Shown in pieces: positions 5,214 to 9,026 of a DNA stretch of 9,026 nucleotides. The notes below the pieces were generated by a model. It was not told the origin of the DNA. It searched no databases and was given only the letters and a program-made list of their open reading frames with translations. The DNA comes from Rhodocyclaceae bacterium (lineage in GTDB: Bacteria > Pseudomonadota > Gammaproteobacteria > Burkholderiales > Rhodocyclaceae). The stretch is taken from positions 1-9,026 of the forward strand of contig JAEUNN010000045.1 of NCBI GenBank assembly GCA_016791085.1. The letters run 5' to 3'. Numbering within the stretch: position 1 is the stretch's first letter; each line of letters starts with the position of its first letter. A program made the translations under genes and the position numbers.

Positions 5214-6652
5214 TGCAGAGCGAACGACTGATCGCGCGCCTGTTGGGTCCGCTTGCCGCGGCTTATGCCGATGCGGCCGCCCAGTGCGTGCCGGCGCCCG
5301 GGGTGCCGCACGAGGATAGGACCACAGCGGAGCGCGAGTCCATGCCCGATACGGCCCCGGAAAGCGCCGCGGCGCAGGGCACGGCGGCGTCCGGCGGCGT
5401 ACAACCCGGCGTCGTGACTGACGCGCCGCAGCCGCGCGCGGCGCAAAGTGCGGACAGGAATTTTCCGGACCCAAGCGCAGCCGGCGCGCTGCAAGTCGCG
5501 CCCGCACCACGCACCCTGCCGGCCGCGGCGGTGCAGGACGTGGTGCCGCCGGAGGCGCCCGGCGTGCCTGCGCCGCATACGCATTTGCGCGCCGCCACGC
5601 CGGCTGCGCCAGCGCTACGGGCCGAGCCCGCGCCGCCGGTCGCGCGCGGCGCCAACGCCGTTTTGCCGGCCGAGCCTGTGCCCGCTAAGCCTGTGCACGC
5701 TCAGCCCGCCGCCGGGCCGGCTCGCGCGGGCGCCGGCCAGCAGCTTCAGGCGGTCGGCGAACTGCACACCGTCGCGGCAACCGGCGCCGGCCTGCTGCCG
5801 CTCAAGGTGTATTCCGCCATGCCGGCGGAGCCCGCGCTGCCGGCCGTCGCGGCGCAAACCGGCACCGTTGCCCAAGCGCCGCGCGCGCAGGATGCCGGCC
5901 CGCCCGCCCTGCCTGCCGGCGACCCCGCGCCGCCTGCCGCCGGCCCGGCCGCGGCGCCGTCCGCCCAGCCCGCGGTGCCGCATGCAGGCGCCGCGCGCGC
6001 ACCCGAAACGCCACGCCGGTCCGCCCCGCCGCCCGCGGCGCCGGCAGCCGGCGCGCCCGGCTTTTTGCCGCTGCGCGCCCATGTCGCGCGCGCGCCCGCC
6101 CGGCCGGCGTGGTCTGGTTTGCAAGCCGTTGCGGTCACTCCGCCGGCCGCAGCGGCCTTTTCGGCCCCTCCGGAACAGCCGCCGGCCGGCCACGAGCGGC
6201 TCGCGCCGTACGCGGCGCCTGGCGTCCGGCCCGCGCTGCCGGCCGCGCCCGCAGCGGACTCGGCGGACTCGGCGGATTCGGCGGATTCGGCGGATTCGGC
6301 GGACGCGCCCGGCCGGCCGGCCGGCGCAATGCAGCCGGCCGGTTTCGCGGCGCCGGATTATTCCGTGCATGCCTATACCGACCATGCCGCCGCGGCCAAC
6401 AACCCGGCGCTGGCGCGCCAGATCAGCCGCGCGCTGGAGCCGGTGCTGGCGCGCGCCGCTGCCGCGGCCGGCGCAACCGGCGATGACGGGGTGCAGGGTG
6501 CCGGCGATGCCGCGCCGCGCGTCGCCAACACGTTCAACATTCGCGTCGCCATGGGCGGGCCGCACCCGCTCGATGCGCGCGCCGGCACCGCCCTGCGCGA
6601 CGCGCTGGGCGACTGGCTGGCGCGCGCCGCGCGCGCGCACGGGATAGGCTGA
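5213..6652 (+). CDS. Pro/Ala-rich disordered protein with compact C-terminal domain, tail-cluster specific
   Basis: 479 residues in three parts. Residues 1-25 (MQSERLIARLLGPLAAAYADA) look like a short amphipathic helix. Residues about 26-380 are low-complexity Pro/Ala-rich sequence, surely extended or disordered, ending in five ADS repeats (348-362). Residues 381-479 look folded: YSVHAYTDHAAAANNPALARQI in pieces, a helix SRALEPVLARAAAAAG, a strand VANTFNIRVAMGG, and a final helix LRDALGDWLARAARAHGI. There is no signal peptide or membrane segment. The family is not recognised. N-terminal helix, long Pro-rich spacer and compact C-terminal domain recall FliK/YscP length rulers in layout only. 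The position between tube and hub is where phages often encode the tape measure. The start overlaps the preceding stop (TGATG) and lacks a good Shine-Dalgarno, so coupling is likely. The frame is open 181 codons further upstream, but that part lies inside the preceding gene. Confidence 0.82.
   Translation: MQSERLIARLLGPLAAAYADAAAQCVPAPGVPHEDRTTAERESMPDTAPESAAAQGTAASGGVQPGVVTDAPQPRAAQSADRNFPDPSAAGALQVAPAPRTLPAAAVQDVVPPEAPGVPAPHTHLRAATPAAPALRAEPAPPVARGANAVLPAEPVPAKPVHAQPAAGPARAGAGQQLQAVGELHTVAATGAGLLPLKVYSAMPAEPALPAVAAQTGTVAQAPRAQDAGPPALPAGDPAPPAAGPAAAPSAQPAVPHAGAARAPETPRRSAPPPAAPAAGAPGFLPLRAHVARAPARPAWSGLQAVAVTPPAAAAFSAPPEQPPAGHERLAPYAAPGVRPALPAAPAADSADSADSADSADSADAPGRPAGAMQPAGFAAPDYSVHAYTDHAAAANNPALARQISRALEPVLARAAAAAGATGDDGVQGAGDAAPRVANTFNIRVAMGGPHPLDARAGTALRDALGDWLARAARAHGIG
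6254..6304 (+). repeat. 9-bp coding minisatellite (ADS repeats)
   Basis: Unit GCGGAYTCG in 5.7 head-to-tail copies: two GCGGACTCG, three GCGGATTCG, then GCGGAC. It is in frame and encodes Ala-Asp-Ser five times plus Ala-Asp. Copies are identical within the C and T blocks, which suggests recent expansion by slippage. Since the unit is a multiple of three, copy changes would alter spacer length without breaking the frame. Confidence 0.9.
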
Positions 6653-7695
6653 TGGCCAAGGGCGCCGTAAAAGTCGAATATCGCGCCGAAATCGGCTCGG
6701 TCACGGCCGCCTCGGATGCGCGCGCGTCCGACCGCCAGTTGCTGTCCCTGGTCGTGGAACTGGGCATGGACGGCAGCGGCGGGCGCGTCGATGCCGAACT
6801 TGCCGGCGCCGATTTCGACCCGCCCGCGCCGGGCGACGCGGTCAGCGTGAAACTGGGCATAGGCGCCGGCCTGGTGCCGGTGTTCAAGGGCGAAGCCGCC
6901 GCGGTCGAAGTCGGCCCGGCTTCGCAGCGCGTGCTGGCGCAGGATGCGCTCGGCCTACTGGGCGGTGCGGAAGCCGAAGGTGCCTACCAGGACGTGAACG
7001 CCGATTTCATCGTGAAAGATTTGCTGGACCAGGCCGGCTGCAAGGCCGGCGGGGCATACGACGCGGGGCCCAAATTCGCGTTTTTCGTGGCCCACCGCGG
7101 CCGCGCGCTGCGCCATTTGCAGCGCCTGGCCGAACTGTGCGGCGCCGACCTCTACACCGACGGCCAGGGCAAGCTGCATTTCGCGCTGGCCGACACCACC
7201 GGCGCGAGCCACAGCTTCCAGTTCGGCGAAAACCTGCTGGCGGTCAATCTGCGCAAGGTGCCGCCGCTGTGGGACAGCATGGAAGTGTGGGGCGAAGGCG
7301 CGGCCGGCGCCAAGGGTGCCGACAAGGCGCACTGGCTGTGCACGGATTTGTCCGGCGTGAGCGCCAAAGCGGCCGTGGATGATGACGGCAAGGTGAGCAC
7401 CGGCAAACTGGGCAAGCGGCCGCAGCGCCTCGTGGACGGCGCGCTGCGTTCCGGCGAAGCCGCCGCGGCCGTGGCCAAGGGGCGCATGGCCTGGATCGCT
7501 ACGCGCTGGGTGCAGGGCGACGTGGAAGTTACCGGCGCGCCGGCGGTCATGCCGGGCGACACGGTCAAGCTGGAAAAGCTGCCGGCCAGCCATGCCGCCG
7601 CCAAATTGCTGGGCGGCGGCCGCAAGTTGCGCGTGCGCGGCGTGCGCCACAGCCTGGACCGCGAGCGCGGCCTCACCACGCGGCTGGAGTTCTGA
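6652..7695 (+). CDS. gpD/VgrG-like tail hub protein (phage late control D family)
   Basis: Trimeric hub at the tail tip that adapts the sixfold tube to the threefold spike (P2 gpD, T4 gp27, N-terminal part of VgrG). The 347-residue protein shows the family order. A first beta-barrel is at about 25-95 (LLSLVVELGMD, DAVSVKLGIG). Then come FIVKDLLDQAG (119-129) and the hallmark LRHLQRLAELCGADLYTDGQG (153-173, with KLHF following). The second barrel contains VTGAPAVMPGDTVKLEKLP (293-311), and the C-terminus is RGVRHSLDRERGLTTRLEF. There is no gp5-like OB/needle extension as in VgrG, so a separate spike protein should be encoded further on. The length is near that of P2 gpD (about 390). The ATG overlaps the preceding stop by one base (TGATG). 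Some relatives carry a LysM domain nearby; none is seen here. Confidence 0.87.
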   Translation: MAKGAVKVEYRAEIGSVTAASDARASDRQLLSLVVELGMDGSGGRVDAELAGADFDPPAPGDAVSVKLGIGAGLVPVFKGEAAAVEVGPASQRVLAQDALGLLGGAEAEGAYQDVNADFIVKDLLDQAGCKAGGAYDAGPKFAFFVAHRGRALRHLQRLAELCGADLYTDGQGKLHFALADTTGASHSFQFGENLLAVNLRKVPPLWDSMEVWGEGAAGAKGADKAHWLCTDLSGVSAKAAVDDDGKVSTGKLGKRPQRLVDGALRSGEAAAAVAKGRMAWIATRWVQGDVEVTGAPAVMPGDTVKLEKLPASHAAAKLLGGGRKLRVRGVRHSLDRERGLTTRLEF

Positions 7696-7696
7696 G

Positions 7697-8587
7697 GTGA
7701 CGGTACGCATAGGCAAGGTCGAACTGTCCGGCGTGCAGTCCATGCACACCGAGGAGGCGCGCACGCTGATCGAACAGCGCGTGCCGGAACAACAGGGCAG
7801 CGTGTTCCAGGACCTGGGCCGCGAGCCGGTCACGGTGGTGCTGGAAGGCCTCATGGTCGGCGACGAGGTGCTGTCCGACCTGGAAACCCTGCGCGGCGCT
7901 CAGGCCAAGGCCGAGCCGCTGTCGTTCGCGGCCGACATCGCGGCCGGCACCGACCTGACCGAAGTGGTCATAGAAGATCTCAAGGTGCGCCAGGCCGCCG
8001 GCTACCGCAACCGCTACCACTTCACGCTGCGTCTGCGCGAACACGTCGAACCACCGCAGGCAGCCGGCGCCGCCACGGCGCCCGTGGATGCCGGCGTGCA
8101 AAGCGACGCGGCCGCCTGGGGTGATGACAGCCTCGCCGCAGCCGGCGTGCTGCAGGATCCGGCTTCGCTGTCCGACGCCCTGGCCGCCAATCCGGCCTTG
8201 ATGGACAGCCTGGACCCCGACGCCCTGGGCGCCGCGGTGGCCGACCGCGCCGACCTGCTGTCGGGGGGCGATCTGGGCAATATGCTGTCCTCCATGGACG
8301 GGCTCAACCCGGCCAAGGGCGCGGCATTTTTCGACGCGCTGGGCAAGAACGGCGCGCTGGGCGGCTTCCTGCAGAAATGCCTGGCGGAAGGTCCGGGCCT
8401 GCTGGAAAAGCTCAAGAACCTCGACCTGAAAAAATTCAGCGCGGTGTTCCGCGCTTTCACGGGCGGGCTGGAATTTCTGAACCAGCTCAAAAAGGTCGCC
8501 GATGCGGCCGGCAAGCTGGTGCAGGACATAGGCGCGCTGCAATTGCCGCCGGAACTGGACCGCCTGTTGAAAGGCAAGGCGCAATGA
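7697..8587 (+). CDS. gpU / DNA-circularisation-N-like tail protein with long helical C-terminal extension
   Basis: 296 residues. Residues 1-118 resemble the N-terminal domain of Mu-like 'DNA circularisation' (gp43) and P2 gpU tail proteins. The similar points are VFQDLGREPVTVVLEGLMVGDEVL (36-59, with a break), a helix DLETLRGAQAKAEPLSF (61-77), a VVIEDLKVRQ strand (90-99) and YHFTLRLREHVEP (107-119). Members of this superfamily sit at the baseplate or tail-tube interface. Residues 120-150 are an Ala/Pro linker. Residues 151-296 form an unusual helical region with repeated turns of the kind DALAANPALMDSLDPDAL and DLLSGGDLGNMLSSMDGL, then amphipathic helices, ending LPPELDRLLKGKAQ. The extension matches nothing I know. 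The GTG start lies one base past the hub stop, with GGAG at 7687-7690; an upstream ATG (7592) in the same frame would lie inside the hub gene and is rejected. The stop overlaps the next ATG (ATGA). Confidence 0.78.
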   Translation: MTVRIGKVELSGVQSMHTEEARTLIEQRVPEQQGSVFQDLGREPVTVVLEGLMVGDEVLSDLETLRGAQAKAEPLSFAADIAAGTDLTEVVIEDLKVRQAAGYRNRYHFTLRLREHVEPPQAAGAATAPVDAGVQSDAAAWGDDSLAAAGVLQDPASLSDALAANPALMDSLDPDALGAAVADRADLLSGGDLGNMLSSMDGLNPAKGAAFFDALGKNGALGGFLQKCLAEGPGLLEKLKNLDLKKFSAVFRAFTGGLEFLNQLKKVADAAGKLVQDIGALQLPPELDRLLKGKAQ

Positions 8588-9026
8588 GCACTACCGCAGA
8601 GGTCGTGCAGGACGCCGCGCAACTGTTGCGCGAACTGGCCGCGCTGCTGGCCACCAAAACCGCGCAGGAAGTGCCCAATATCGCGGCCGACCTGGGCGCC
8701 CAGGGCACGCTGAACCAGGGCATAGAAGCATTGCGCAAATTGCTCGCCACGCTGCGCCGTGCCGTCGTGCCGCTGCGCCACGCGGCGCTGGAGGCGGACG
8801 CGCTGGTGGCGCTGCTGGGCTTTTTGCCGCCGCTGATCGCGGGCCTGGGCGAGGCCGTGCAAAGCAGCGGCGAGTGGCTGGAAACCCTGGACCTGCACCT
8901 GGACGGCGCCGCCGCCGCGGCCGGCGACGCGGCGGAACCCCTGCGCACGGCTTCCGGCGCGCTCGAAATGGGCGTGGACGTGGCCGAAGGCGTGGTATCG
9001 CTGGTCGCGCCGGGCGAACTGAAAGG
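8584..9026 (+). CDS. Unrecognised helical tail-cluster protein, N-terminal 147 residues, cut by window edge
   Basis: Starts at the ATG overlapping the previous stop (ATGA), with AAGG just upstream, and stays open to the window edge. The product is almost wholly helical and Ala/Leu-rich. VVQDAAQLLRELAALLATK (7-25) and GIEALRKLLATLRRAVVPL (46-64) look like amphipathic or coiled-coil helices. LVALLGFLPPLIAGLGEAV (74-92) is hydrophobic enough to be a membrane-inserting or buried hairpin around the PP. After an Ala-rich stretch comes SGALEMGVDVAEGVVSLVAPGEL (124-146, with breaks), moderately hydrophobic. Family not recognised. It could be a tape measure, a membrane-active tail component or a partner of the helical C-terminus encoded just before it. 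The full length is needed to choose. Confidence 0.72.
   Translation, partial: MSTTAEVVQDAAQLLRELAALLATKTAQEVPNIAADLGAQGTLNQGIEALRKLLATLRRAVVPLRHAALEADALVALLGFLPPLIAGLGEAVQSSGEWLETLDLHLDGAAAAAGDAAEPLRTASGALEMGVDVAEGVVSLVAPGELK

Noticed and set aside
4335..5510. 391-codon minus-strand frame opposite the 274-residue protein gene
   Set aside because: The product is Arg-rich and low complexity; the sense strand has start, ribosome site and operon overlaps that this frame lacks.
5448..6647. 399-codon plus-strand frame within the Pro/Ala-rich gene, and the opposite 5615-6640 frame
   Set aside because: Pro/Arg-rich shadows typical of GC-rich repeats. The chosen frame has the coupled start and a C-terminal domain that looks folded.
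1..9026. CRISPR array, insertion sequence, rRNA, or att-site repeats
   Set aside because: I found no regularly spaced repeats, transposase motifs, rRNA-like stretches, or paired direct repeats at the borders of the cluster.

Overview
The window is GC-rich (about two thirds G+C) and looks like a betaproteobacterial chromosome. The basis is the ParE and TadA sequences; the MYTRTDSP stretch of ParE is typical of beta-type ParE. No genus is claimed. It falls into two blocks transcribed away from each other.

Left block, minus strand (1-2039). In transcription order it holds tadA (tRNA-A34 deaminase), a small secreted protein that is little more than one POTRA domain of the ShlB/FhaC type, and the 5' part of parE (topoisomerase IV subunit B), which runs off the left edge. 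Two housekeeping genes thus flank an odd stand-alone POTRA gene, and a perfect 8-4-8 palindrome lies between tadA and that gene.

Right block, plus strand (2347 to beyond the right edge). This is a compact contractile-tail cluster. It encodes a tail sheath, an inner tube, an unrecognised helical protein with an internal duplication (possibly a tail-assembly chaperone), a long Pro/Ala-rich protein with a compact C-terminal domain (role unknown, perhaps a ruler or scaffold), a gpD/VgrG-like hub, a gpU or DNA-circularisation-N-like protein with a long helical extension, and the start of another helical protein. From the third gene on, the genes overlap by 1-4 bases or are one base apart, so they are almost certainly one translationally coupled operon. 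Sheath and tube are separated from the rest by 256 bases that contain three nested, mutually exclusive stem-loops. That fits a need for many sheath and tube copies and few baseplate copies.

No capsid, portal, terminase, integrase or lysis gene is visible, and no att-like repeat was noticed. Isoleucine codon use (frequent ATA) is shared between parE and the tail genes. A long-resident contractile injection system or tailocin is therefore at least as likely as a fresh prophage, but the cluster continues past the window and this cannot be decided here. The gene content between tube and hub matches no standard P2, Mu, R-pyocin, Afp/PVC or T6SS layout I can name, and it is the most promising place for an undescribed component set.
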